Source of the DNA: Candidatus Thorarchaeota archaeon
Lineage (GTDB): Archaea; Asgardarchaeota; Thorarchaeia; Thorarchaeales; Thorarchaeaceae
Reading direction: 5' to 3'
DNA length: 38,248 bases
NCBI GenBank assembly: GCA_030612005.1
Contig: JAUWOU010000015.1
Location: forward strand, 1 to 38,248
Part shown: positions 1 through 8,481 of the stretch, piece after piece
Layout: each line of letters begins with the position of its first letter
Position numbering within the stretch: position 1 is the stretch's first letter
The notes under the pieces: generated by a model
What the model was told of the DNA's origin: nothing
The model's database searches: none
Seen by the model: the letters and a program-made list of their open reading frames with translations, nothing else
Translations under genes and position numbers: made by a program

Positions 1-252
1 CTGGCGTACAGGTTGGCACTCAACCGAGTGATCAACACCATGGTGGATGAGATAAAGACCAAGGACATCATAATCCTGGATGAACCCACAGATGGATTCA
101 GTAACGACCAGATGGACAAGATCAGGGATGTGGTCGATGAGTTGGGGGCAAAGCAGACGATAATCGTGTCACATGAACCAAAAATCGAGAGCTATGTCGA
201 TAACATTATTCGAACAAGGAAAGAGGATGGAATATCTAAGATTCAAAAATGA
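1..252 (+). CDS. rad50: DNA double-strand break repair ATPase Rad50, C-terminal end (partial)
   Basis: The frame is open from the first base, so the gene enters from the left and only the last 83 residues are here. They carry the end of an ABC-type ATPase head: Walker B and D-loop as [15 protein letters not shown], then the H-loop as VSHE, then a short tail. The DEPTDGFS form is usual in archaeal Rad50. Rad50 pairs with the Mre11 nuclease to process DNA ends. The stop is only 12 bp from the next ORF. What lies upstream (mre11, herA, nurA) cannot be seen. An SbcC or SMC-like ATPase is the alternative, less likely from the motif. Confidence 0.85.
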   Translation: MAYRLALNRVINTMVDEIKTKDIIILDEPTDGFSNDQMDKIRDVVDELGAKQTIIVSHEPKIESYVDNIIRTRKEDGISKIQK

Positions 253-264
253 GTAGATTCCAGA

Positions 265-1341
265 ATGAAGAAGAAGTGCAAGAAATGTGGGAAGGTTTCT
301 GAACATTATGCCGGTAATTGTTTGGAATGTGATGAAAACCCTTTCAGCAAAAGAATTCTTAGAGAGATTAAACAATACAAAGATTGGACTGGGGATGAAA
401 ACTGGGAGTATGATATAATACAGTATAACCGTGCTTTGTCTGAGAAAATGTACAAAATGGTGATTGATGGTTATTCTGTTTCGGAAATCTGTGGAGAACT
501 AAACGAGTCAAAAACGAGGGTCCATTACTTTGTGTTATGGCATTGTTTAAGAAACAATTTAGAAATCCCCTTCGAACGACGAATAATAAAGCGAAGAAAA
601 CCAAGAATTGTTAGACAATGTCCAGTCTGTTTGATGATAACTGCAACTACTGAGGGATCAGGGTATGAAGTAGTTTGCAAGGGTTGTACCAACTTCCCTG
701 ACACAGATCCATTTGGTTCCAAGCAACGACACAAAGAATGGATAGCTAGAGAAAATGCAGATGCAGAATCCAAAAGAAAAAGAAGAGCTGAATCCTATGA
801 TAGCGAAAACACCCAGCACTTAGATGTTATAACTGAATGCGATGATGAGATTTTCTTTGGATATCTAAAAGTAGATTTCAATCGACAGATTATTACACTG
901 ATTGGGAAAAAAGCTGAAGACATGTATGAGATAGTCGGAGATATAGAAAAAGTGTGGGACATCTGTAGACCTAGAAGTAAACCAGTTGCTTTGAAAGATG
1001 GCACGATTATTGAAAGTTACTCGGAGGGGTGTCCTGTATATAATCAACCAAGAACCTGCGGACCAAATGGTATTTCACATCGATTAGCTCCAGTTGTAGA
1101 TTGGGAGATATCTATTGATATGCACACTTGGTGGTTTGAAATACAAGGGAAAAATGTTTCATTCCTTTCAATGAAGTTTTCAGATTGGCTTAGACGTGAG
1201 TATATCGAGAATAAGAGAAACATAGATGAATTAACCATTATAGCAAATACATCTGTATTTTCCATAGAATATGCCCTGAAGGAACTCTCCATTCCATTAC
1301 GACCCAGGGAAACTTTCAAGTTAGCCACCCAAGTTCCGTAA
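265..1341 (+). CDS. Uncharacterised protein with two zinc ribbons and an HTH-like segment
   Basis: I do not recognise the family. The 358-residue protein starts with a four-Cys zinc ribbon (two CxxC knuckles, residues about 5-22). A helix-turn-helix-like stretch follows at about 70-90 (GYSVSEICGELNESKTRVHY), then a second zinc ribbon (CPVC...CKGC, about 118-140), then an alpha/beta region rich in Trp and Asp. A DNA- or RNA-binding role is a guess from the ribbons and HTH. It begins 12 bp after rad50 and could share its transcript. Its stop TAA lies inside the ahcY 3' repeat (made from GTA|ATG in another frame), so the present C-terminus was set by the repeat junction and the protein may be shorter than its ancestor. 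Confidence 0.75.
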   Translation: MKKKCKKCGKVSEHYAGNCLECDENPFSKRILREIKQYKDWTGDENWEYDIIQYNRALSEKMYKMVIDGYSVSEICGELNESKTRVHYFVLWHCLRNNLEIPFERRIIKRRKPRIVRQCPVCLMITATTEGSGYEVVCKGCTNFPDTDPFGSKQRHKEWIARENADAESKRKRRAESYDSENTQHLDVITECDDEIFFGYLKVDFNRQIITLIGKKAEDMYEIVGDIEKVWDICRPRSKPVALKDGTIIESYSEGCPVYNQPRTCGPNGISHRLAPVVDWEISIDMHTWWFEIQGKNVSFLSMKFSDWLRREYIENKRNIDELTIIANTSVFSIEYALKELSIPLRPRETFKLATQVP

Positions 1342-1573
1342 TGGACTAATCCTTCGCCTCGCAATTCAATGCAATGATCTGGATGGCAAAGAACGGCAAG
1401 GGTTTCAAACCCGCAGTCTATGAGTTTCCCAAAGAGCTTGACTATGAAACTGCACTGATGAAACTTCAAACAATGGGCATAACCATTGATGAATGGACTG
1501 AAGAGCAGAAACGTTATGCAAGAGCTTACGCAGAAGGAACCTAATATTCAACAGTGGCTTTATCCGCAGAGAT
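1326..1573 (+). pseudogene. ahcY: S-adenosylhomocysteinase 3'-end fragment, copy 1
   Basis: In one frame the segment reads HPSSVMD, a stop codon (TAA), then SFASQFNAMIWMAKNG and on to the conserved AhcY C-terminus (EEQKRYARAYAEGT) and stop at 1544. About 29 bp after the stop also match copy 3. By hand count about 23 of 204 bases differ from copy 3 between the ATG and the stop, mostly at third codon positions, so both copies spent time as functional gene ends. The in-frame TAA and the missing first 80% of the gene make it a relic. The first bases overlap the end of the preceding zinc-ribbon ORF. A T-rich run (about 1582-1593) follows and may terminate transcription. Confidence 0.8.
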
Positions 1574-1612
1574 TAGAGAAGTCCTTTTTTCTTTAGTTGC
1601 TTGCAGATAATT

Positions 1613-1635
1613 GCTACTCTTTCTATATGAGTAGC
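1613..1635. repeat. Short inverted repeat (7-bp arms)
   Basis: GCTACTC at 1613-1619 and GAGTAGC at 1629-1635 are perfect inverted arms around a 9-base spacer containing TATAT. The site lies between ahcY copy 1 and the small zinc-ribbon gene, about 50 bp before that gene's start, so it could be an operator or a hairpin in a leader. Function unknown. Confidence 0.4.
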
Positions 1636-1685
1636 TTAAAACACTAGACTGCTATTATGATGGTAGTGCATAAGAGTAATAGAGT

Positions 1686-1937
1686 GTGGAACAAAGCATG
1701 AAACCAACAGGAAGATATCTACGAGATATGTCAAGGTGTCCCCTATGTCATGAACCAACAAGCCTCTCTAATCATGGAAAAACAGGTTTTCATGGAAGTC
1801 GTGGACTAACGGTTTTCACATGTACAAATCCCCAATGTTGTGCTTTCTCAGGTACTGCCTTCTGGATTAATGGTGAGAAACTCACAGAAAAAGAATTTGA
1901 TAAATGGGTGCGCTATAATCAACGTCAAACCAATTAA
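1686..1937 (+). CDS. Small zinc-ribbon protein, unknown function
   Basis: An 83-residue protein with a CxxC knuckle (RCPLCHE, about 18-21) and a second Cys cluster (CTNPQCCAF, about 46-52), which together suggest a zinc ribbon. Charged residues follow in a short C-terminal helix. The GTG start at 1686 is weak. An ATG at 1698 (four codons in) is an equally good start. No family was recognised. It is the first gene after ahcY copy 1 and faces the next gene convergently across 34 bp. Coding support is moderate: it is short, but the paired cysteines and clean end argue for a real gene. Confidence 0.55.
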   Translation: MEQSMKPTGRYLRDMSRCPLCHEPTSLSNHGKTGFHGSRGLTVFTCTNPQCCAFSGTAFWINGEKLTEKEFDKWVRYNQRQTN

Positions 1938-1971
1938 CTTCTAATTAGCCTCTCATATACGCCATCAAGTA

Positions 1972-3108
1972 TTAGAAATCCCGTTTGTAAAATGCTTTGA
2001 AGGTTCCATCCTCCACAATGAAATAGATACGTTTCTTCTTATTGTTCTCGAAGAACTGCATCTCGACTATATCTCCTTCCTCCATGGTGCTACTATCCAG
2101 AAATGGCGCAAAACCCTTCCGTTTTAGGGGTGGAACACCACCAACTTTAGGTATCCAAACCACGTATTGTTTCTGTGTTGGATCAAAATTGTCCTCGATT
2201 TTCAGAGTTGTTCCATAAGGGTCCATTGGCTTGATTCTCTTACCTCCGACATCATCAAGATAAAACTCAACTAAATCCCTCGTAGAATACCGGCTATCAC
2301 TTCTCTTGCTTATTCTTGGATTTGCTCTATGTAGTCCGATGAGTAATAGTACACTAACTCCAATAACAATCAATGCAGTGATTATTGAAGGGGCGAGTAA
2401 ATAATATGCTATTGAGGTCCACGATCCAAATAGTATGAAGGAATAGAATACGAGTAGGTATTCTCCACCACCACTAGTGATAGTTGTACTGCTTATCGGA
2501 TTTCCCCTTGGATAGAACCAAATGACTCCGGAGTGTGTGAAGCTATCCTCGGCAAGATGTAATATGATACCGATTGGAATACCAATCCAGAAATACCAGA
2601 TAATCAGCGCACCAGCGAAAAGTGCATACAATGCAAGTGAAATGATGGCAAAGAATGACGAAATGAGAAGGCATCCAATGAGAGAGTGCAGGATCTTTCT
2701 ATGTCCCAATTTATGTCCAAGTAGTCTTCTGAGAGGTCTATAGAAGATATTCTTGCCTAAGAAACCAAAAGGACGCCACATTCCATGCATGATTTTGGAA
2801 TCATGTGCATCGAGATCAGGCAATAGGCTTCCCAGCACAATTCCAAGTAGTACTACATTTAGATGATTAGACCAAACAACTAATGTACTGAATTTGTGTA
2901 GGAAAAAGAAAGTTGGCAAGAAGATAATTATTGACATAGTAGTGTGAGTAGAACCACGCATGGTTTGACTTGGTATATTCTCTAGAAAAACTTGTGCAAT
3001 AATCGAGGTTGAAGAACATAACAATCTTGTCGGAAATAGCAGGACTGAAATATACAATGCTAAGTATCCAATTACGTAAGTAGCTAGATAATATCTAAGA
3101 GAATGCAC
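1972..3108 (-). CDS. YdjM/DUF457-like membrane-bound putative metal-dependent hydrolase
   Basis: A 378-residue multi-pass membrane protein. The N-terminal two thirds carry motifs of the YdjM family (putative membrane-embedded metal hydrolases): LLPDLDAHDS at about 96-105, the GHRKILHSLIG histidine motif at about 135, and LHLAEDSFTHSGVIWFYP at about 184-201, with hydrophobic helices between. After the last helix a soluble tail of about 110 residues follows (from about 268), rich in charged and beta-prone residues, which is longer than in the minimal family. The substrate is unknown. It is transcribed leftwards and divergent from the next gene across a 110-bp A/T-rich spacer. It is probably island cargo, and a second family member sits at 17806-18333. 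Confidence 0.7.
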   Translation of the reverse strand: MHSLRYYLATYVIGYLALYISVLLFPTRLLCSSTSIIAQVFLENIPSQTMRGSTHTTMSIIIFLPTFFFLHKFSTLVVWSNHLNVVLLGIVLGSLLPDLDAHDSKIMHGMWRPFGFLGKNIFYRPLRRLLGHKLGHRKILHSLIGCLLISSFFAIISLALYALFAGALIIWYFWIGIPIGIILHLAEDSFTHSGVIWFYPRGNPISSTTITSGGGEYLLVFYSFILFGSWTSIAYYLLAPSIITALIVIGVSVLLLIGLHRANPRISKRSDSRYSTRDLVEFYLDDVGGKRIKPMDPYGTTLKIEDNFDPTQKQYVVWIPKVGGVPPLKRKGFAPFLDSSTMEEGDIVEMQFFENNKKKRIYFIVEDGTFKAFYKRDF

Positions 3109-3154
3109 ATCCTCTTGATTTTCTTGTGTTGTCTATTGAAAACTATGTGGAGTT

Positions 3155-3185
3155 CACATTATTTATTATTACTATTGGTTTTCTT
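3155..3185 (+). promoter_or_regulatory. A/T-rich promoter region for the 488-residue ORF
   Basis: The divergent spacer holds an A/T-only stretch (TTATTTATTATTA) that looks like an archaeal TATA element for the rightward gene. Transcription would start near 3190. No separate operator could be made out. Confidence 0.35.
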
Positions 3186-3218
3186 TTCAAGCAATAATGT
3201 AGTTTCGAGCATCACATT

Positions 3219-4685
3219 TTGATATTAGAAAAACCAATATCAATAGATGTCTGGTCTTGTATAGGTTATGGAGAGTTAATGAAATTGAAGACCTACGTAA
3301 TGAAGGAAGTCATATACAATAAGAATGACAGCTACTTTGAGGTTCCTCCAGGAATATTGAAACACAAAGCAATTAGAGTAGAACCAACCAAAGATACAAT
3401 CTCGGTAATCTATGGCTTAAAATCACCCTTCCCAATTGAAAAACTGCTCGAACTCAGACCTCAATTATCTCAATTAGTGCAGGGTATCTTCGGAAATGGA
3501 TTTCAGACCTATGATACTGAATTATATCAAGTAGTGGATAATGGTACGAAGTTGGTCGGCTTTATCAAATCAAGAATACAACACTTATCTGGACGACCGC
3601 TTCTTGTTAATCCAAGTGAATGTGTTCTATTGATATTTTTAATTCTCAAATCCCAGCTTCAACATAAATCATCACTTGTAGATGGTCTATTTGCAGCAAT
3701 GAGTAAGGCAAACATGGGAGGTTTTGTTAACACAGCATTTGCGTGGGCGTGGTGGGGATTTGAATGGTTGATTCAACACCTAGAAAAGAAGAATCCAGCA
3801 CCGAGAAAATTAGACATCAGATTAACTGGACACAATGGTAAGAATCCAAATCTTCGTAAGTATTTTAAAAAACAGATTCAAACAACTGTAAAGGAATACG
3901 AAAAAGAAATTATGAAGAAGTTTGAACTTAAAGACAGCCAAACCATTCGGTTCAATCAAGAAATCAAAGGCATAAAACAACAAATTAACAACACATTGCT
4001 CAAGCCAACCTTCATGGAGATGTATGAAAACCAGATACCATTCCTTAGCAATACTATCAATTCTTTTTTGAGTTTCATCAAATTGAGCCCCCTTCCTGAG
4101 TTACCCTCTGAAAAGATAATCAGAACCCTCTTCAAAGATTGGACAATGATTACTGAGGAGATTGTAAAACCTGCCAAAGTCGCACGAGATGGTGGGTTTC
4201 ATGTAGGAAAGTATACAGGACTACTTGAAGGGGAAAAATTCGACATCTACAATGGGATGATGAAATTTGTTGGCTGGGTCTGTACTCTGCTTTCAATTAT
4301 TCTCACTAGAAGTCCACATGTGTATGATCCCGAATGCAAGATGGATCAACGGAGGTTTGAACTTGCATCTCTTCCAGAAGGAGTTATTCAAGATGAGAAA
4401 CCAAATATCCCTAGTGAAGGAGTTTTGGAATGGACTGAATATAAGAATGGAGAAGTTGTGAAACATACAACACCGGTCAGTCAAGTTTTACTAAGAGATA
4501 ATTGGACCTTGGAATTCCTTCCGGAAGATATTCCAAAAGCATCTTCAACTAGCTGTCTTATAGATATGAGAAAGCCAAGGTCAGCTGATCTCACATTCAA
4601 AGCAGAAGGTGTGCAGATCAAGGGTGCCTTTGAATTTGATAAAAGAACTCACAATCTGAGGATTCACAAGTTCCTGTCTAACTAG
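3219..4685 (+). CDS. Uncharacterised 488-residue protein with two hydrophobic segments
   Basis: No family was recognised. Visible features: a mostly soluble N-terminal third, a Trp-rich hydrophobic segment (about 170-186, FAWAWWGFEWLI), a Lys-rich helical region with coiled-coil character (about 205-260), a second hydrophobic segment (about 345-365, FVGWVCTLLSIIL), and a beta-rich C-terminal domain (about 390-488). It could be membrane-associated. The TTG start at 3219 is weak. The ATG at 3279 (residue 21) has GGAG five bases upstream and is the better start. It lies in the island block between ahcY copies 1 and 2, and the next gene is on the same strand after 226 bp. Confidence 0.7.
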   Translation: MILEKPISIDVWSCIGYGELMKLKTYVMKEVIYNKNDSYFEVPPGILKHKAIRVEPTKDTISVIYGLKSPFPIEKLLELRPQLSQLVQGIFGNGFQTYDTELYQVVDNGTKLVGFIKSRIQHLSGRPLLVNPSECVLLIFLILKSQLQHKSSLVDGLFAAMSKANMGGFVNTAFAWAWWGFEWLIQHLEKKNPAPRKLDIRLTGHNGKNPNLRKYFKKQIQTTVKEYEKEIMKKFELKDSQTIRFNQEIKGIKQQINNTLLKPTFMEMYENQIPFLSNTINSFLSFIKLSPLPELPSEKIIRTLFKDWTMITEEIVKPAKVARDGGFHVGKYTGLLEGEKFDIYNGMMKFVGWVCTLLSIILTRSPHVYDPECKMDQRRFELASLPEGVIQDEKPNIPSEGVLEWTEYKNGEVVKHTTPVSQVLLRDNWTLEFLPEDIPKASSTSCLIDMRKPRSADLTFKAEGVQIKGAFEFDKRTHNLRIHKFLSN

Positions 4686-4852
4686 ATGACCAAGTTCCTT
4701 TCTTGGATAGAATATCAAATTATACACTCTTACCTACTATATCAGGTGACCCATAGGGAATATGCACGCCATGACAAGTCACTAAATCAAGGAGTAGATG
4801 TTAATTCAGACTGTGTATCTGTGCACAGAAATCTTTAATCGAGAAGGTCATG

Positions 4853-4865
4853 CATTAATAATGGG
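4853..4865 (+). promoter_or_regulatory. TATA-like element upstream of the HEPN-like gene
   Basis: The A/T run CATTAATAAT lies about 50 bp before the ATG at 4912, which would place a start near 4885 and a leader of about 28 bases with GGGAG just before the ATG. The rest of the 4686-4911 spacer shows no gene or clear repeat. Confidence 0.35.
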
Positions 4866-4911
4866 ATGTAGGGTAGTTTCATCGAATATCTGTTAGTCAT
4901 ACGCTCGGGAG

Positions 4912-6645
4912 ATGAGTTTACAGTTGACGAAATGTAAGTTTGAATTTGATTTCATTTATCCTGCTTATGCTTCAATCACTCCTGTGAGTCCATTCATTCC
5001 TCAGAATAGAAAGGAAGAAAAAGAATTCTGGGAAGCAGAAAGAAGAAAATCACTCTATAGAGTGAAGTATCCAGAATGGTGCCTTCAGGAGGTAATCAAT
5101 GCAGATATAATCGATCTACGAGAGAGAGGAATAAATGTCACAGATGCATACTCGGGAACAATTAGAGTTCAATTAACAGAACTTAGTCCAGGCGGGAGCA
5201 TAAAGGTTGGAAGTCGAAGAGACCGTGAACGACACGCATTACAATGGCAATACCAATTTCCAAAGCAAGAAGGAATTAGAAAAGAAATGATTGATGTTTG
5301 GAGTGGGATGCCCTATGCGAAATTCAAAGTGACAATGAACATTGAAATGGATGATGAAAAACAAAAGAGTCTCATTAAAGTGTCTGAATCGATAAACAAG
5401 CTATCTTCGGATGACCTGGCTGAAACAAGAATTGATAAATTACTGGGAAGCGTACAGATTGCTTCAAACCTAACTGAAGAAGATTTAGAGGCACTTACAG
5501 GGGATCCCGAACTCAAAGATATTGAATCATGGATGCAGTTAGGAGAAGTATTTCAGAATGAAATGGGAATAGATTTTCTGACTGCATTCAGAACACTATT
5601 GAGTGACCCAAAAAACAAAATATATGGTTCTTTCAAGACGTTCATTGCTAAGAGAGTAGCAGCCAATCTACCTCAAGAGTGGGGACGCACGCTTCTAGAT
5701 ATGAGACAAGAACTTCTCGAAGAAAAAGAATTTGCAAAAAAAAGGAAAAATTACAAACTGAAGAGGGAAGTTAACCATATTCTTGAACTAATTGAAAATG
5801 CAGACGATATTGCTAAAGATATCTTTGAAATTTTCAGATTTTATATGAATACTCATCTTGCCTGTGTAAAGTATCGTCATAACCAGTTTTGGATTACTCC
5901 AATTCCAGAGTGGGCAAGTGACTCATTCTATCTTAGAACAAAAGTAATCATGGATGATAAATTCCCGATTGTAACTTTTCCAATATATAGTATAGGAACA
6001 CTAGTCAAATTGAAACGTGGAGGTTCAGATAATATCGGACGAGACGGTTGGCTAGAAACCACCTCACTTAGTATCAGAAGGCAGGTTGGTTACGAATCAG
6101 GTTTTAGTACAGAGGGGATTTTTGTAAAAGCATTTGAAGCTCTTGAAGAAGGTGAATGCGAGGTATGCGTAATTCTTTTGAAGATAGGTTTGGCATTTGG
6201 ATTCAAATTAATCACAAAAGGGATTGTAGACCCCGAGGAAATTGATCTCAAAGAAAAGATGAGCATTCCCGATGCTCAAGGAGAGTTTAGCAAAGTAATG
6301 CCAAACTGGATGGATATCTTCAAGAATTATGCTAAAGAACTGGGAATAACTCTCAATGAAGTAGATCAAATAAAAGAAAACTTAGAATATCTTAACATAC
6401 TACGAAATGCTGTAGAACATAATAAAACAATAGTGCGAAGCTATATTGAACGAGCACAAGCTGGGGATGTAGGATTCACTACACCAGAATCCAGAAAGGT
6501 ATCTACTCCAATCAAATCAAATCATAAGAAAGCAAAACCATATCATTGGAGAGTGGTCAATGATTTGTATAATTCAGCAAGACTAGTTTTCACATGGTGT
6601 ATACTCTTTAAAACACAATTCTTCCCCAATTCAATAGAAGTTTGA
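4912..6645 (+). CDS. Large protein with C-terminal HEPN-like domain, possible ribonuclease
   Basis: A 577-residue protein whose N-terminal 390 residues I do not recognise: Lys/Glu-rich, with helical stretches (about 255-310) and a beta-rich part (about 330-395). From about 400 to 540 it resembles a HEPN domain. A helix with the pattern ALEEGECEVCVILLKIGLAF (about 410-429) precedes the motif LRNAVEHN, giving R498-x4-H503, the R-x4-6-H signature of HEPN RNases found in many toxin and anti-phage proteins. A 60-residue tail follows. The start ATG is preceded directly by GGGAG. Its place in the ahcY-bounded island fits defence cargo. Both HEPN and RNase activity are inferred from motif shape only. 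Confidence 0.65.
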   Translation: MSLQLTKCKFEFDFIYPAYASITPVSPFIPQNRKEEKEFWEAERRKSLYRVKYPEWCLQEVINADIIDLRERGINVTDAYSGTIRVQLTELSPGGSIKVGSRRDRERHALQWQYQFPKQEGIRKEMIDVWSGMPYAKFKVTMNIEMDDEKQKSLIKVSESINKLSSDDLAETRIDKLLGSVQIASNLTEEDLEALTGDPELKDIESWMQLGEVFQNEMGIDFLTAFRTLLSDPKNKIYGSFKTFIAKRVAANLPQEWGRTLLDMRQELLEEKEFAKKRKNYKLKREVNHILELIENADDIAKDIFEIFRFYMNTHLACVKYRHNQFWITPIPEWASDSFYLRTKVIMDDKFPIVTFPIYSIGTLVKLKRGGSDNIGRDGWLETTSLSIRRQVGYESGFSTEGIFVKAFEALEEGECEVCVILLKIGLAFGFKLITKGIVDPEEIDLKEKMSIPDAQGEFSKVMPNWMDIFKNYAKELGITLNEVDQIKENLEYLNILRNAVEHNKTIVRSYIERAQAGDVGFTTPESRKVSTPIKSNHKKAKPYHWRVVNDLYNSARLVFTWCILFKTQFFPNSIEV

Positions 6646-6840
6646 ATTCAATATTAGGACTAGTACAGAACTAAATCATGTGAAATTTTCTGCTCGAACT
6701 CAAATTTCTTATCTTTCTTAGTATCCTGCAACCCTTCCACTATCGTCCTTTTTAGAAGATTTGAAAGAGTAGGAAAGGGATTATGATTGTCAGTAGAATT
6801 ATGAATTTACTTTTCTTTGAAACGTTCTGCAAGTATTGCG

Positions 6841-6921
6841 CTCCAAACAATGGGAATTGATATTGACGAATGGACCGAAGAGCAGAAGCGCTATGCTACG
6901 GTATACATGGAAGGAACATGA
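6841..6921 (+). pseudogene. ahcY: S-adenosylhomocysteinase 3'-end fragment, copy 2 (short)
   Basis: The last 26 codons of ahcY (LQTMGIDIDEWTEEQKRYAT...MEGT) and a TGA stop. Homology to copies 1 and 3 begins at about 6841. The upstream part seen in the other copies is missing, and so is the shared 29 bp after the stop, so this copy is more eroded or arose separately. The 195 bp before it (6646-6840) is A/T-rich and shows no gene. A hairpin terminator follows at once. Confidence 0.75.
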
Positions 6922-6929
6922 AACTCTAT

Positions 6930-6961
6930 GTTGGGGGATCTTCCCCAACTTTTCCTTTTTT
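6930..6961 (+). terminator. Hairpin plus T-run terminator after ahcY copy 2
   Basis: GTTGGGG at 6930-6936 pairs with CCCCAAC at 6943-6949, followed by a T-rich run to 6961. This looks like an intrinsic terminator for the ahcY end. It lies inside the longest possible reading frame of the next gene (from 6928), which argues that the next gene starts downstream. Confidence 0.6.
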
Positions 6962-6990
6962 CAGTATTGAAGTTCTATAGTAAAAGCAGC

Positions 6991-7002
6991 AGTTTTAATA
7001 AA
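6991..7002 (+). promoter_or_regulatory. TATA-like element for the nuclease gene
   Basis: The element TTTTAATAAAAG is centred about 20 bases before the ATG at 7015 (about 29 before the one at 7024). That spacing fits a leaderless archaeal transcript and favours these starts over the ATG at 6928. Confidence 0.45.
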
Positions 7003-7014
7003 AGAGATTTCAGA

Positions 7015-8436
7015 ATGAATTTTATGTTGATTGAGGGAGAAGAAAAAGTAGTAAACCATCTTCAGAAGATGATTCAGAAAGCAGAGATTGACCTCTTTGA
7101 ATATACCAATGGAATAGAGAAAGAGTTTGCAACGAGAGTTCTAGCTGAGGTCTTCGATATCATTCCGAGACGTGTCAGGATAAGTAGAACTGAACTGGAG
7201 AAACGGGGCCATCTTAGCCAACTCCATAATGGTATTATGGTTCTGGATACATTGATAGAAAATGACAGGTTGAATCCATATCTCAAGGAAAAAGGAGGTC
7301 CTCCAATTCATCGAAATCCTTACTCAGAGAAACATGCAAACATAGCATATTCTACATTTCAAACTCAGATATCTAAACCAAGGACTGTATTACTACAATG
7401 TCGAACTTCCAGTACCTACAGAATTCGAATCGATAAGTACGGAAGTCCTCATTTTGGAACTCAAGCAAATGAAGAAGCAAAAGATGAGTGGATAGCTCAT
7501 CGCGGTCATAATGAGGATTGGGAGCGATATTTTTTCACACAACATGATATTACTGACTATTCAGATGAACATAGTGCTACTTTCATCAAAAAGTATGGAT
7601 TTGATCCAATTCTAATCGCATTGATAGAGGATAGTCTAGATGTAAGAGCAGCGAATAAACAAGATGTCTGGTATACATCCATTAGAGAAGAGGATATCAT
7701 CAGAAAAATGATAGATGACAACCATAGACCAGACTATCTACATAATTTTCTCAATTTTCTGACATACACACCTGGTCGTAATTTCGGGGTATGTATGTAT
7801 GTACCTCTCTCTGACCGCAGTGAGTATGATCTTGTATTTGGTAAACCTGCGGTGTCACTCACTAGAGGTAGTTTGATGGAGTATATCACCCGCGGCGGGA
7901 CAATGATGACAGATTACGGTGAAGCTTTCAACGATTATGTCGTAAACTACCTTCAGACGAAAACTTCCCTTAAAGTGGTAGATCGCGAAGTTGGATTCTG
8001 GAAAGGTGGACAGAAGAAAAGGATTGCTCACAGGAAAAAAGGGGATAAGATTAAGATTGATGTCTTAGCAACACATAGAAATATTCTATATGTAATATCT
8101 TGCAAGGCACACGGATTCATGTGGGACCTTGAATTGGAGTCAAACTTGATGTTTGTTCCAGCATCGGATTTTTACAAGCGTGCACTAGATAATCTGAGTG
8201 ATATTCAGGAGGTCTTAGCATGGGATGCTATCGTTAGAAATTCACCTGACAGACTTGATAACAACGAAATGGAAGGAAAACAAATCAAGCCAATGCTAAT
8301 CACTTCGGAGTGTGAACCTCTACAATTGGATAAAGTAAGGGATTGGTTCCATAATGAGGTAAAAGCAGTACCAAAGTGCGAGCAGTACTCAATTTCAGAT
8401 TTAGCTGCTGTTTTTACAGTTGATGCTTTAACATAG
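7015..8436 (+). CDS. PD-(D/E)XK-like nuclease, DUF1887/Card1-type active-site pattern
   Basis: A 473-residue protein. The frame is open from 6928, but that start sits in a terminator hairpin, so I chose the ATG at 7015 (7024 also possible). The N-terminal 290 residues are not recognised. The C-terminal part has the order of a restriction-like nuclease: an acidic residue in a helix (E303, GEAFNDYVV), then KIDVLATHRN (D349), then LYVISCK (S362-x-K364). The ISCK ending resembles DUF1887 (Can2/Card1) nucleases, although no CARF sensor domain could be identified. A role in nucleic-acid cleavage and defence is inferred. The RHH gene follows directly on the same strand. Confidence 0.65.
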   Translation: MNFMLIEGEEKVVNHLQKMIQKAEIDLFEYTNGIEKEFATRVLAEVFDIIPRRVRISRTELEKRGHLSQLHNGIMVLDTLIENDRLNPYLKEKGGPPIHRNPYSEKHANIAYSTFQTQISKPRTVLLQCRTSSTYRIRIDKYGSPHFGTQANEEAKDEWIAHRGHNEDWERYFFTQHDITDYSDEHSATFIKKYGFDPILIALIEDSLDVRAANKQDVWYTSIREEDIIRKMIDDNHRPDYLHNFLNFLTYTPGRNFGVCMYVPLSDRSEYDLVFGKPAVSLTRGSLMEYITRGGTMMTDYGEAFNDYVVNYLQTKTSLKVVDREVGFWKGGQKKRIAHRKKGDKIKIDVLATHRNILYVISCKAHGFMWDLELESNLMFVPASDFYKRALDNLSDIQEVLAWDAIVRNSPDRLDNNEMEGKQIKPMLITSECEPLQLDKVRDWFHNEVKAVPKCEQYSISDLAAVFTVDALT

Positions 8437-8449
8437 TATTCAGAATGAC

Positions 8450-8481
8450 TTATATAGATGGATATCTATGTATATCTATGT
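8450..8481 (+). promoter_or_regulatory. TATA box with overlapping tandem and inverted repeats: probable RHH operator
   Basis: TTATATAG at 8450-8457 is a TATA element 25 bases before the ATG at 8478. It overlaps the palindrome ATAGAT-GGAT-ATCTAT (8454-8469) and runs into an exact tandem repeat, ATATCTATGT twice (8462-8471 and 8472-8481). A 10-bp period is what ribbon-helix-helix dimers bind side by side, and the next gene encodes such a protein, so autorepression is the simple reading. Confidence 0.5.

Noticed and set aside
6928-7014. Longer N-terminus for the nuclease gene
   Set aside because: It would translate a terminator hairpin and T-run, and a TATA-like element lies downstream of that ATG.
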